Counted from the first letter of the stretch, positions 26,312 to 35,316 are shown. The stretch: 40,262 bases of DNA from Photobacterium pectinilyticum (GCF_024357955.1 NZ_JANEYT010000042.1:1-40262); one strand, 5' to 3'. The notes: generated from the letters alone by a model not told the origin. Translations and numbers: made by a program.

Positions 26312-26333
26312 ACCAAGAACAGCCTATCGCAAA
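26312..26333 (+). repeat. Left copy of a 22-bp direct repeat flanking the kduI-TRAP-iclR module
   Basis: The sequence beginning ACCAAGAACAGCCTATCGCA is repeated exactly at 31412-31433, in the same orientation. The similarity extends more loosely upstream, with CTAAAT and ACGAT at the same offsets. It lies in the 235-bp gap between the pocR-like gene and the stop of the IclR gene, which holds no gene. It may be a relic of a mobile element end or a dispersed repeat. No transposase is attached. Confidence 0.8.
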
Positions 26334-26450
26334 GATTCTTCATCTCAACAAGGAAAACCATCACTGAATATTACGAGCGCCGAGAAGGCAGGCTCATAGC
26401 AATGGATTAGATCGAGTAAGATTAATTGAGCCACCTAGCTGCCTTGCTAG

Positions 26451-27224
26451 TTAAACTCCAGGAGTTAATTGACAACTAATTGTTCGACAGATTTCTAACA
26501 ACTCATTTTTTGTGGTTTCAATACTGTCAACCGCGTGGTGAACAGCATCCGAATCAAGGGTAACATACGGTACAGTCAGAACAGCGAGAAAATCTAGTCC
26601 TGAAAAAATAGGCACACTAATATTCATGATCCCTGATATTTGTGGGCTTGGACCAATAAAGTAACCCAGTTTTTTCGTTTGTTCTATCTGCGATTTTGCT
26701 TGCAGCATTTCATTTTCAGTAGCACCACTTTGTTTAAATATTTTTTCTCTTTTTTGTGAATCACAAAAGCTTAAAAGCACAATCCCCGAGCCAGAAGAGC
26801 ACACATCCAACTTAGCACCAATCTTGAGACTAAAGCCCATTTTGTATGGGCTTTCTTCACGACCAATGACAACAAGGTGCTGACTGTCATACCAGGAAAT
26901 ATGACATGACTGATTGACTTTTTCACTCAATTCTTTCATCAGCGGTTTAGCTACATTAAGTAACTGAGATTGTGGTGGATATTGATTGGCTACATTAAAC
27001 ATCTGCATGGAAAACTCATATTTACCACTCTCTTCATGAAATGTGACATAGCCTCGACGAGTTAACACAGAAAGTACTCGGAAAATTTCACCTACGCTAC
27101 GACCGACAGTTTCTGCGATCTGCTTTTTTGACATGGGGCCTGCTACACTTGCCAATAGCTCTAAAATGTCCAAGCCTTTTTCTAGCGCGGGGGCGTTATA
27201 CTCCTGCCTAACTGCTTTTTCCAA
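26451..27224 (-). CDS. IclR-family transcriptional regulator (possible KdgR-type)
   Basis: The N-terminal winged helix-turn-helix spans about residues 14-75 (LEKGLDILELLASVAGPMSK, VGRSVGEIFRVLSVLTRRGY). The C-terminal effector domain of the IclR family follows (VNQSCHISWYDSQHLVVIGR, LKIGAKLDVCSSGSGIVLLS). It is the last gene of the kduI-TRAP operon, 12 bases after dctM, so it probably controls this operon in response to a uronate-derived keto-sugar, as KdgR does. The start codon is TTG, supported by AAGGAG seven bases ahead and by the absence of another candidate until residue 31. The exact ligand is unknown. Confidence 0.88.
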   Translation of the reverse strand: MEKAVRQEYNAPALEKGLDILELLASVAGPMSKKQIAETVGRSVGEIFRVLSVLTRRGYVTFHEESGKYEFSMQMFNVANQYPPQSQLLNVAKPLMKELSEKVNQSCHISWYDSQHLVVIGREESPYKMGFSLKIGAKLDVCSSGSGIVLLSFCDSQKREKIFKQSGATENEMLQAKSQIEQTKKLGYFIGPSPQISGIMNISVPIFSGLDFLAVLTVPYVTLDSDAVHHAVDSIETTKNELLEICRTISCQLTPGV

Positions 27225-27235
27225 GTACGTTCTCC

Positions 27236-28543
27236 TTAATTAACCAAACCCATCATTTTGGGGAGCGTCATCGATATTGCTGGGATATAGGTAACCGCCA
27301 TCAACACCATAAATATCACGGCAAAGAATGGTAGCAGTGTTTTAATTACATGGTCAATTTTGATATCGCTGATTTTACACCCTGTGAACAATATTGGCCC
27401 TACCGGTGGTGTAATGGTGCCTAACGATAGGTTAAACACGAGTAAAATACCAAATTGAACTGGATCCATACCTAAATTCACACAGATAGGTAAGAAAATT
27501 GGTGTAAAAATCAACACTGCTGGTGTTGGGTCCATAAAAGTCCCAACGAACAGCAGTACCACATTGATGATCAGTAGAATAATTATTGGATTATCGGTTA
27601 GCGACAAAAGTGTATCAGCAATCGCTCCAGGAATATGTGTGAACGCCATGACCCACGACATAACAGATGAAGCGGCGATCATAAAGATAACAATAGCCGT
27701 AAGTTTGGCCGTCGAAAGCAAAATAGTAGGTAACTGTTCGACTTTCAATGCCTTATAAATAAATCCTAGTGCAAGCGAGTATACCACTGCTATCGCAGAA
27801 GCTTCCGTTGGAGTGAAAATGCCTGCAAGAATACCCCCTATGACCACAACAACCAATGAAAGACTTGGAATCGCATCAATGAACAATCGCACTCGTTCAG
27901 AACCACTTAGTACATGCTTCGACATGTAGCCTCTGCGGTAAGCCATAACTCCCGCCATTAGCATGACCCCACCTCCCCATAAAAGCCCAGGTAAATAGCC
28001 TCCCATAAACAGTGCCGATATTGATACGGAACCAGCAACGGTTGCATAAACAATGAGAGTATTACTTGGTGGTATAAGCATACCTGTGGGCGCTGAGGCT
28101 ATATTGACAGCCGTTCTGAATGCTGAATTGTAGCCCTCTTTTTCTTGGATTGGGTTCATGATGCCACCGATAGCTGCCGCCGAGGCAACACCTGAGCCAC
28201 TTATCGAACCAAATAGCATATTTGATACAACATTCGTTTGTGCCAATGCTCCCGGGAAATATCCAGTAACAATACGTGAACAATTAATTAAGCGTATAGC
28301 GATACCTCCATTGTTCATGATATTCCCAGCCAGTATAAAAAAGGGGATAGCTAAAAGAGCAAAGCTATCAAGCCCAGTAAACATACGCTGAGCGGCAGTA
28401 GTCATAGCTCCCGCCATCGGCAGAATACTTACCATAGCGACAAAAGAAGGGAGGCCAATACTAATACTTATTGGTGCTCCTAAAATCAGCAGAAAAATCG
28501 CACCGCCGAACATAATTAACGCAGCGAGAGTAGCAGCATCCAT
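27236..28543 (-). CDS. dctM: TRAP transporter large permease (DctM)
   Basis: This 435-aa integral membrane protein has about twelve hydrophobic segments and the TRAP large-subunit hallmarks: FFILAGNIMNNGGIAIRLIN, then NMLFGSISGSGVASAAAIGG, FTPTEASAIAVVYSLALG and the C-terminal NLSLGTITPPVGPILFTGCK. It would carry the coupled Na+/substrate movement with DctQ and the binding protein DctP. The gene begins six bases after the dctQ stop. Substrate is not visible in the sequence. The adjacent kduI points to a uronate or unsaturated oligouronide product. Confidence 0.93.
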   Translation of the reverse strand: MDAATLAALIMFGGAIFLLILGAPISISIGLPSFVAMVSILPMAGAMTTAAQRMFTGLDSFALLAIPFFILAGNIMNNGGIAIRLINCSRIVTGYFPGALAQTNVVSNMLFGSISGSGVASAAAIGGIMNPIQEKEGYNSAFRTAVNIASAPTGMLIPPSNTLIVYATVAGSVSISALFMGGYLPGLLWGGGVMLMAGVMAYRRGYMSKHVLSGSERVRLFIDAIPSLSLVVVVIGGILAGIFTPTEASAIAVVYSLALGFIYKALKVEQLPTILLSTAKLTAIVIFMIAASSVMSWVMAFTHIPGAIADTLLSLTDNPIIILLIINVVLLFVGTFMDPTPAVLIFTPIFLPICVNLGMDPVQFGILLVFNLSLGTITPPVGPILFTGCKISDIKIDHVIKTLLPFFAVIFMVLMAVTYIPAISMTLPKMMGLVN

Positions 28544-28548
28544 ACGAC

Positions 28549-29058
28549 TTATCCTTTTACGCTCAGTTTCTGAAACTGGTGGATTAGTTTCAATTGATTG
28601 ATAATGAAATAAACTAGAATTAGCGCACCAGAAATTGGCAATGCAGAGTAAATCACACCCATTGGGATTTCTAATGCAGAATCAAGTTGCCACATTTGGC
28701 GTACTGACGCCTTGTAACCGCCCTGCCACATAACGATATAAGCAAAAATAGCGATAGCCCATTCCGTAAAAATATCAACGAGAACCCCTGTTTTAGGAGA
28801 GAGCTTGTCGCGAACATAACTGATTGCCATGTGTTCCCTTAGTCCAAACACATAAGCACCGCCAATCAATACCAACCAAACAAACATGTACCTTGACAAC
28901 ACTTCACTCACTGCACTTGGGCTGTCAAAAATGTAACGGGTAACAACCTGATAGGTTACAATAATTGTAAGCAAAGCCATTATTGCAATACACGTTCGCT
29001 CTACTACCCAGTCAATGATGATTTTTGACTTCTCTGCCCAAAACAACCATTTTTCCAC
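28549..29058 (-). CDS. dctQ: TRAP transporter small permease (DctQ)
   Basis: The product is 169 aa with four hydrophobic segments: ERTCIAIMALLTIIVTYQVV, YMFVWLVLIGGAYVFG, TEWAIAIFAYIVMW and ALPISGALILVYFII. The short REHMAISYVRDKLS motif between helices two and three is typical of DctQ. The start is GTG, with AAGGAAAG some 10 bases upstream. It lies between dctP and dctM in the usual order. It forms the membrane complex with DctM and has no activity alone. Confidence 0.9.
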   Translation of the reverse strand: MEKWLFWAEKSKIIIDWVVERTCIAIMALLTIIVTYQVVTRYIFDSPSAVSEVLSRYMFVWLVLIGGAYVFGLREHMAISYVRDKLSPKTGVLVDIFTEWAIAIFAYIVMWQGGYKASVRQMWQLDSALEIPMGVIYSALPISGALILVYFIINQLKLIHQFQKLSVKG

Positions 29059-29112
29059 TAGATTCTTTCCTTGAAATAAAGGGAGCTAGACGCTTGCCTA
29101 GCTCCAATAAAT

Positions 29113-30096
29113 TTAGCTCAAATCACTGATCGCTTTCGTCAGTTCTTTTTGCGCATCAGTTTTGATTAATTTTTGCTGAAGCGGTTTGCAGCTGTCTTGG
29201 AATTGTTTAACATCAACATCTACAAACGTTGCACCATTGTTTTCTGCAAGTGCACGAGCTTGACCTATTTTGGCATTCCATTTAGCGAACTCGTCGACTG
29301 TTGATTCTTTCGCTAGTTTGCGAATTGTAGCTTGGTCGCTCTTAGACATTGAGTTGATAAAATCATCGCTAATGATCACAAGGTCAGGAACCATTAAATG
29401 AGAGGTTTTACTGAAGTAAGGTGCGACCTCATAGTGTTTCATATCTGCATAAGTTATTTCGTTGTTCTCACCGCCATCAAGTACACCTTGTTGAACGGCT
29501 GTATATACTTCACCTTGACTCATTGGAACACCAGTGCCCCCCATACACCCCAGCATTTCAACCATGGTGTTAGACTGCATTACGCGGATTTTTTGACCTT
29601 TCATATCCGAAACAGATTTAACGTTACTACCTTTGGTATAAACATTACGAGAACCCGCGGTATAAGCAGTCAAAACTTCAAAGCCAAACTTTTTGGTTGA
29701 CGAAAATAGCGAATCTAAAGCACCAGAAGTGAAGACTTTTTCCTGGTGTTCAATGCCGGTATAGGCAAAAGGCATACCGATTGCTGTGAAGGTTTTGTCG
29801 TAGTTTTCTACCAGTGGATTAGCAACGACCGCCATTTGAACTGCACCTGATTGTACTAGTTCTAGTGAAGCTCGCTGATCGCCTAATAAAGCATTTGGAT
29901 AAATTTTAACCGTGTAGCGACCATCGGTAGCCATCTCCAACTGCTTACCAAACTCTTCCAGTGCTAAGTATTGAGGGTGCTGGTCTGACTGATTAAAAGC
30001 GGTTTTAATCTCAGTTGCAGCAAAAGTCATTGATGACATTGTCATGGTGATACCAGTTACAGTGGTAAAAAGTACGTTTTTCAGCATTTTGTTCAT
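29113..30096 (-). CDS. dctP: TRAP transporter solute-binding protein (DctP)
   Basis: This periplasmic receptor of 327 aa has a signal peptide (MNKMLKNVLFTTVTGITMTM, cleavage likely after FAA). The mature part shows DctP-family features: SDQHPQYLALEEFGKQL, the YPNALLGDQRASLELVQSGA segment, the conserved arginine region SDMKGQKIRVMQSNTM that binds the substrate carboxylate, and EVYTAVQQGVLDGGENNEIT. The carboxylate-binding arginine supports an acidic sugar or keto-acid ligand. AGGAAG precedes the ATG. It is encoded directly after kduI, 22 bases apart. Confidence 0.93.
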   Translation of the reverse strand: MNKMLKNVLFTTVTGITMTMSSMTFAATEIKTAFNQSDQHPQYLALEEFGKQLEMATDGRYTVKIYPNALLGDQRASLELVQSGAVQMAVVANPLVENYDKTFTAIGMPFAYTGIEHQEKVFTSGALDSLFSSTKKFGFEVLTAYTAGSRNVYTKGSNVKSVSDMKGQKIRVMQSNTMVEMLGCMGGTGVPMSQGEVYTAVQQGVLDGGENNEITYADMKHYEVAPYFSKTSHLMVPDLVIISDDFINSMSKSDQATIRKLAKESTVDEFAKWNAKIGQARALAENNGATFVDVDVKQFQDSCKPLQQKLIKTDAQKELTKAISDLS

Positions 30097-30118
30097 GTTA
30101 ACTTCCTATTATTATCAT

Positions 30119-30952
30119 CTAAGCCAATGTATCCATTGGAATAAAGTCCATGTCATCGAATGTTTGATTTTCACCTAACATTCCCCATACAAAGCTATAA
30201 TTTTGCGTACCACAACCAGAATGGATCGACCAACTCGGTGAGAGTACTAGTTGCCTATCTCTTACGATGATGTGGCGAGTTTCTGTGGGCTCTCCCATCA
30301 TGTGAAATACAGTTTGTTCCGGTTTAATATTGAAATAAACATATGCTTCCATTCGCCGTTCGTGTGTATGTGCCGGCATTGTATTCCAAACACTACCTGC
30401 CGCGAGGTGTGTTATCCCCATACATAACTGGCAAGTTTCAATCACATCTGGGTGAAGGTATTGATAGATAGTTCGTTGATTTGCCGTTTCCAGCGCCCCG
30501 AGTTTTACTTCACGTGCTTCATGTTGGGGTATCAATTTGGTGGGTAATGATTTATGTGCCGGAGCACTTAGGCCATAAATAGTCGCGTCACCCTCTAGCT
30601 TTTCGATACTAATATTTCTAGAACCTAGTCCGACATAGAGTGCATCCATTGCATTCAAATCGTAGGTTTGGGCGTCAATGGTTACGCGTACTTTGCCAGA
30701 CAGACAGGTCAACCCTAACTCTCTTCGCTCGAGAAAAAACGCAGTGCCAAACGATTTGTTATCGATCCATTCCTCGAGAATAAGTGGCTCATCGATAGGG
30801 CAAATCCCGAGAGCTACTGCGCGATCAATATGGCTATAAACGACTTTCACTTCTGATTTCACAAATAGATCGTCAATTAAAAACTCATCTCGCAGCTGGC
30901 TCGTAGTGTACTTTTTAACGTCACATGGGTTTGCTGAATACTTTGTAAGCAT
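30119..30952 (-). CDS. kduI: 5-dehydro-4-deoxy-D-glucuronate isomerase
   Basis: KduI converts 5-keto-4-deoxyuronate to 2,5-diketo-3-deoxygluconate in breakdown of pectin-derived and similar unsaturated uronates. The 277-aa cupin protein aligns by eye with E. coli KduI along its length: LRDEFLIDDLFV, VVYSHIDRAVA, GTAFFLERRELGL, ALYVGLGSRNI and NTMPAHTHERRMEAYVYF with two zinc-binding His and the Glu. A further His follows in SPSWSIHSGCGTQNYSFVWG. It is the first gene of its operon. The later enzymes KduD, KdgK and KdgA are not in the window. Confidence 0.95.
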   Translation of the reverse strand: MLTKYSANPCDVKKYTTSQLRDEFLIDDLFVKSEVKVVYSHIDRAVALGICPIDEPLILEEWIDNKSFGTAFFLERRELGLTCLSGKVRVTIDAQTYDLNAMDALYVGLGSRNISIEKLEGDATIYGLSAPAHKSLPTKLIPQHEAREVKLGALETANQRTIYQYLHPDVIETCQLCMGITHLAAGSVWNTMPAHTHERRMEAYVYFNIKPEQTVFHMMGEPTETRHIIVRDRQLVLSPSWSIHSGCGTQNYSFVWGMLGENQTFDDMDFIPMDTLA

Positions 30953-31462
30953 AAATTCCCTTCTTATGCAGTAAGTTATACGTTTGATAATAGCACTTGT
31001 TCATATATGATAAATATCAGTCGCATGTGAACAGATGGAATCGTGATCATCGACTCCAAATATTAGAGAAAAAATGGTTGTTTTTTGAACTGAGTCAACT
31101 TTATAAAATGGCATTTCAATAAACGGAACTTCAGATCGTGCGGTTACATTTTTGCATCTAACTGAGTTTTAATTGTGAGATCTAAAGTAATATGAAGCGT
31201 TGTTGTACCAACCGACATAAATATTTGATCAACGACTTATCCAGATTGGTATTAACGGTAAAAAGATTCAAAAAGAAATCGAGTCTTCATACCTTCCAAC
31301 ATGCAGGCACTATGCACTCAGTAGGAAACCAGGAATAAACGTGCTAAATACCCTGAGATAGAAAATAAAATAGAAGGGAACTAAATGCGGGCTCTACGAT
31401 AAAATCTTTTGACCAAGAACAGCCTATCGCAAAAACTAGCTATGTGTATGTTAGTGGATTTA
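30953..31462. promoter_or_regulatory. Intergenic region upstream of kduI with several dyads
   Basis: No gene is visible in these 510 bases. Near kduI there is a palindrome TGATAAATATCA at 31008-31019 nested inside TGTTCA and TGAACA arms (about 30998-31035). Another is AAATGGCATTT at 31106-31116. Either may be an operator for the IclR regulator, since members of this family often bind short AT-rich palindromes. The right copy of the 22-bp repeat is at 31412-31433, just before the NUDIX gene stop. Confidence 0.45.
31412..31433 (+). repeat. Right copy of the 22-bp direct repeat
   Basis: This is identical over 22 bases to 26312-26333 and starts exactly 5100 bases later in the same orientation. 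It lies between the kduI promoter region and the NUDIX gene. A chance match of this length in 40 kb is very unlikely. Together the copies bracket the whole kduI-dctPQM-iclR operon. Confidence 0.8.
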
Positions 31463-31876
31463 CTAACCATTACTCACTGTAATTAGAGAGCGAGAACCAA
31501 GCCATTTCAAAGCGACAATAGTGGCAATAGAACAAATACATTCATTACTTTCATCAACGAACTTTAGTTCTTCAATTTCAGCATCAGGCTGTAACTCACC
31601 TTTATAATCAGAGGTATAGCACGTTAATTTGACAGACACCCCCTGCTCTTTACCATCGGCTTGAGCTGTGAAAACCTCAACGTACTTCATGGTATCTGCC
31701 ACTAAATCAACAGATAATTCTTCTTTAATTTCTCGTATAAGCGCTTGTTTATCGCTTTCCCCTGCTTCACGTTTACCACCAGGGAGATAGAACAATTCCT
31801 TGCCTTTCGACCTAACAGTTAAAAGCTTACCGTCACGAATAAATACCCACGCTAATTTATCGATTACTTTATTCAT
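31463..31876 (-). CDS. NUDIX hydrolase
   Basis: This 137-aa protein has one NUDIX domain. The NUDIX box is clear: GGKREAGESDKQALIREIKE followed by EL, with the catalytic REIKEEL helix that binds metal. It begins VIDKLAWVFIRDGKLLTVRS, typical of MutT-like members acting on nucleoside diphosphate derivatives. The real substrate cannot be told from sequence. It stands alone, with GAGAGATA before the ATG, and is not in an operon with the nearby genes. Confidence 0.88.
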   Translation of the reverse strand: MNKVIDKLAWVFIRDGKLLTVRSKGKELFYLPGGKREAGESDKQALIREIKEELSVDLVADTMKYVEVFTAQADGKEQGVSVKLTCYTSDYKGELQPDAEIEELKFVDESNECICSIATIVALKWLGSRSLITVSNG

Positions 31877-32068
31877 TATCTCTCACAAACTCTACGTTGA
31901 TTCACATTACCAACCATTATTGTATCTACGACAAATATCATCCAAGCACAAGGTTTTGCTAGCCGCGTTAAATAGCACCCTAAAACCTGAACCTTGCACC
32001 ATAAACACCAAACGACCGAGACTAATAACGCCAAACACCAGGAGGCATCCTTAAACGCTGGTATGCCT

Positions 32069-32449
32069 TTACTTTAAGCTTTTCAGATCTGATGTATCGA
32101 TACCTTTTAACACTTCTTTTGCTACGTCGTCGGGATTGGTCGTTTCAGTTTTTAGTGGGTAACTGCCAGCAATCCCTTTACCAACCGCTGTTGCTTCAGC
32201 TTGCAGTTTTTTACCCTCAGACTCACCGGCAAGCCAACCTTGTTTATAATCGACATCTGATTCATAACGTTTTTCATCTTTTATATAGTTTTCAAAGTTA
32301 TTACCAGTTTCTTGCATACCACTATGCCTACCGTCGTGAAAACCTTGAATATAAGACATGTTATGACCACCTTCAATTAAAGCACTGTCACTTGTCCCAC
32401 AACCAGTAGAAACGATCGCAACCAATAATACTAATATAAATCTTATCAT
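32069..32449 (-). CDS. Small putative lipoprotein of unknown function
   Basis: The product from the ATG at 32449 is 126 aa. It starts with a lipoprotein signal (MIRFILVLLVAIVSTGCGTS) whose lipobox STGC sets the acylated cysteine at about residue 17. The rest is hydrophilic, with a glycine/histidine-rich part (YIQGFHDGRHSGMQETG), a similar motif later (YKQGWLAGESEGKKL), and a charged C-terminus. The two YxQGxxxGxxxG stretches look like a short internal repeat. The residue after Cys is Gly, so outer-membrane sorting is likely. No family is recognised. GAGG lies eight bases ahead of the start. Confidence 0.65.
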   Translation of the reverse strand: MIRFILVLLVAIVSTGCGTSDSALIEGGHNMSYIQGFHDGRHSGMQETGNNFENYIKDEKRYESDVDYKQGWLAGESEGKKLQAEATAVGKGIAGSYPLKTETTNPDDVAKEVLKGIDTSDLKSLK

Positions 32450-32788
32450 CTCCGAAACCTCAGCTAACCACTTCATTATATAAACAATAGCGCAGTTTCT
32501 TCCGAAGAGGCATTACACAACCATAAGATAAGACCTTGATACTTTTCAAGCCTTCCCCCAACAGCACAGCCATCGCTGACGATGCTTATGATTTGGCCCT
32601 TAGCTATGCACTTTTTTCAGTACAGCTATCCATAGTGCTCAACCTAAAACGACAAGATCGATGTCTGTTGAATTTGTGGATATTCAAACTTCACATTTAT
32701 TTGTATTATGATAAGATTTAACATACAGAATTGAGCCTGTATAAGGGATGAACTCAACTTCCCCAATAAACTATGAGGTAAAAACAAG
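32450..32788. other. Gene-free spacer
   Basis: The 339 bases between the divergent lipoprotein and 75-aa protein genes contain no frame with a ribosome site or recognisable product. An AT-rich promoter-like stretch, TTGTATTATGATAAGATTTA at about 32700-32719, lies upstream of the plus-strand gene. Confidence 0.4.
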
Positions 32789-33016
32789 ATGGATAATGTA
32801 GCTACACTCATTTACGACACTTCAATGCGTCTAACCGCCCAAAACCCAGAGCACCACGCTGAAATTCGCCAGGGGTTGTATGAACAACTGGGTTTGCCAT
32901 TTTGCAAGCAACTGGCTCTGTACACAAACGTACTAGGTCCTGCAAGCTCAGGAAAATTAGAGTGCTCTAATCAGATAAAGAAAGCTGTTGATTTGGCTCT
33001 CAAGGAGCTCTTCTAG
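32789..33016 (+). CDS. Conserved-looking 75-aa protein of unknown function
   Basis: This small soluble protein (MDNVATLIYDTSMRLTAQNP, then EHHAEIRQGLYEQLGLPFCK and later AVDLALKEL) looks mainly helical, with one cysteine in each half (PFCKQ and LECSNQ). GAGGT lies nine or ten bases before the ATG, and a clear terminator follows nine bases after the stop. The gene is therefore a separate, single transcription unit. No domain is recognised. The clean signals make a real gene likely. Confidence 0.65.
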   Translation: MDNVATLIYDTSMRLTAQNPEHHAEIRQGLYEQLGLPFCKQLALYTNVLGPASSGKLECSNQIKKAVDLALKELF

Positions 33017-33024
33017 AGTGTAGT

Positions 33025-33054
33025 AAACGACCCTTTCTTTGCATTGGGTCGTTT
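33025..33054 (+). terminator. Intrinsic terminator after the 75-aa gene
   Basis: AAACGACCC (33025-33033) and GGGTCGTTT (33046-33054) form a nine-pair stem with a 12-base loop. A short T-run is part of the right arm. The A-run on the left means it may also serve the convergent 724-aa gene. Confidence 0.75.
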
Positions 33055-33141
33055 AAACTTGCCATTGCCACACTATGGTTACACCGTCACTATGCGTTAG
33101 CCAAGCGCCTTTACTACATACATTATTTAGCGTTGTTGCCT

Positions 33142-35316
33142 TCATTGGTAATGCGCCATTGACTTAGGCCTCCCCTTGTCACCTAATGAATAATCGCAAA
33201 CACCGTCAGGAAAGGTTTTTTCTAGCGCTATAAGCTGAGCCGTAACATCAACGTCTCCATACATTCCTTTTTCTATCGCCGCCGTGACTGGGATTGTGTG
33301 ACATTTGAATATACTCCCTTGCCATGGGGCTCCTGCTTGAATGCGGCTATTGCTATAAATCGGGAATGCATCAGCACACGGACCATTTTCTTTGCCATTC
33401 CACAGCCCGTCAAAGACCCCTCTCCCAGAGGCATGTATATTCCCATCAGCATTAAAACAGGTATCCGTTGCTAACGGTGGTTTGGTTACCATCACTTTCT
33501 GCTCATAACTCATCGATTCGGGTTGATTTTTAATTGCCATTAACCATTCATCCATCAGTCCATAAGCATGCTCTACCGGATTATACTGCTTATCTGAAAT
33601 CCAAATAACATGGTTATCAGCATGGTGCATTTCATCTAAAATCCGCAAACGGGTCGCGAATGAAGCCGAAGTGTGATGCATATTCAAATCATCTTCCAAG
33701 TGATGACGAATATCGATAATAGGTAGACTTACTCGGCCAATGAACACCTGGCCATACTGATAGGCACGCTCGATTGTCGAAATGGAGGCTGAGCGCCGTT
33801 TTGCCGGTATAGTGTTATCTTCAGTAACATTATGCTCCCCCCACAATGATAACCACAATGGTGGAATGCTGGCACTGAGGCTTAGCTTTTTCTCCGATTC
33901 CATCGCATCAAACGGCTTCCAAGCACCAATTTTCTGATTTATTTCAATGAACTCATCTAGGCTGATTGTTTTATCACGTAATGCTTGTAGCCCATATTGA
34001 ACACCGACGTTGTCCCATGTTGATTGAGCAAAGCCTTGTTCGTCCTGACCATAAATATGAACGAGATCTTGCCAGTAGTTCCAATTGACCTTCTCGACCA
34101 CCGATTCATGATAGTAAGGCTGCAAAAAACCCTGTCGCGGATTGTTCAAATAGCTACTTAAGCCAAAGAAACCATTGATACATTCGCTATTTCCCTGCGG
34201 AAATTCCGGCAGTTTAAAACGTACTAATTGATTTAAAGGCTGCAGCCAGCCAAACCGTTGTTCTGCTTTATTAATGGCTCTCAGCCCTTCGATATGCTGC
34301 CGAGACTGCCAATCTTGCCAGCGCTCTCTATCACTTGCTCTGAAGCTGAAGTAGGTATTGAGTAAATCGCAATCCAAGGCATATATCGACACACTCACCA
34401 TATCTGGGTATGAGTACAAGGGCAGCAAACCGTCTAGGATCCCTTCGCTGTTTTGAGCAATCAAGTACTGTGCCAACCCTCCTCCTGAACCACCAATACC
34501 AACGGTATATAAAGGCTCACCAAATAAGCTGACAAATTGTGTCTTCACTCTTCTTGCGGTATCTTCGGCCAATAACATGTTATAGCCGTAACTGGTTTTG
34601 TTACCAGTAGAGGCAATCACAGCATAGCCCTTTCTAATTTGTGCCAGCTCTTTTTTGATCAGCCGGTGCAATTTCATCTTGCCCTGCCGGAAACCTAGGC
34701 CTGAACCACCTTCAAAGCGATAAATTAAACGTTTATTCCACACTTTCGCACTATCTTGCTTACCAACTTCATCAATGTTTATCGGCATTACTATCGAATA
34801 GATGTAGCGGTTGATCGTCCCCTTCTCAACGCGAATAAGTATGTCACTTTCACTTGGTGGGCTCTGCTTGAGCTCCAGCTCGGTACGATTGGAAACACCA
34901 TTCTTTTCATCTACGACAACGTATGACAACTGCGTCTTTAGTGCGCAGTCTTTGGAGTAGCCAATTCGCTTTGTACCATCAAATGGATCATACACGGGGA
35001 CGCCATATCCATCTTGATTGTCAACAATCGGCTGCCCCAAACCAGAGTCGACGGTCATACAGAAAAAGGGGTGTTGATTCGGACCGGAATAGAGTGAGTT
35101 AACAGGGCCAATGTCACCAACTCTAATTGGAAAGGTAAACGTTTCTTCTGGTCGCGGACTTTGGCTAATATGCCCATCGATTTGCAATAAGTGATTATGC
35201 TCAAGCGGCGCTAGCGCTTTGACTTGACGAGTGACAATACCGCCCTGACTATCAAACTGTAAAGTTATGATAAATAGAATAAAAAGATAAAACACGCCTA
35301 ATATGAATTTTTTCAT
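33142..35316 (-). CDS. Exported DUF6351-like putative alpha/beta hydrolase (724 aa)
   Basis: A hydrophobic N-terminal signal or anchor (KKFILGVFYLFILFIITLQF) precedes a large extracytoplasmic protein. A nucleophile-elbow motif GIGGSGGGLAQYLIAQN places a possible catalytic serine near residue 277. It is followed by LDGLLPLYSYPDM, a pattern I associate with DUF6351 proteins, which resemble tannase or PHB-depolymerase type hydrolases. Histidine-rich stretches (RHHLEDDLNMHH, DEMHHADNH) lie in the C-terminal part and may supply the catalytic His. Eight or more cysteines suggest disulfides. The ribosome site is poor. The substrate is unknown. A shared terminator lies downstream and a bidirectional one upstream. 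Confidence 0.65.
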   Translation of the reverse strand: MKKFILGVFYLFILFIITLQFDSQGGIVTRQVKALAPLEHNHLLQIDGHISQSPRPEETFTFPIRVGDIGPVNSLYSGPNQHPFFCMTVDSGLGQPIVDNQDGYGVPVYDPFDGTKRIGYSKDCALKTQLSYVVVDEKNGVSNRTELELKQSPPSESDILIRVEKGTINRYIYSIVMPINIDEVGKQDSAKVWNKRLIYRFEGGSGLGFRQGKMKLHRLIKKELAQIRKGYAVIASTGNKTSYGYNMLLAEDTARRVKTQFVSLFGEPLYTVGIGGSGGGLAQYLIAQNSEGILDGLLPLYSYPDMVSVSIYALDCDLLNTYFSFRASDRERWQDWQSRQHIEGLRAINKAEQRFGWLQPLNQLVRFKLPEFPQGNSECINGFFGLSSYLNNPRQGFLQPYYHESVVEKVNWNYWQDLVHIYGQDEQGFAQSTWDNVGVQYGLQALRDKTISLDEFIEINQKIGAWKPFDAMESEKKLSLSASIPPLWLSLWGEHNVTEDNTIPAKRRSASISTIERAYQYGQVFIGRVSLPIIDIRHHLEDDLNMHHTSASFATRLRILDEMHHADNHVIWISDKQYNPVEHAYGLMDEWLMAIKNQPESMSYEQKVMVTKPPLATDTCFNADGNIHASGRGVFDGLWNGKENGPCADAFPIYSNSRIQAGAPWQGSIFKCHTIPVTAAIEKGMYGDVDVTAQLIALEKTFPDGVCDYSLGDKGRPKSMAHYQ

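Noticed and set aside
26334..26450. Transposase remnant next to the left 22-bp repeat
   Set aside because: Translation gives a short frame (SLSQRFFISTRKTITEYYER) broken by stops with no transposase motif I recognise, so only the repeat is claimed.
31877..32068. Possible integron attC site between the NUDIX and lipoprotein genes
   Set aside because: One GTTRRRY-like core (GTTAAAT) is present but no matching partner core with the right spacing and paired arms was found.
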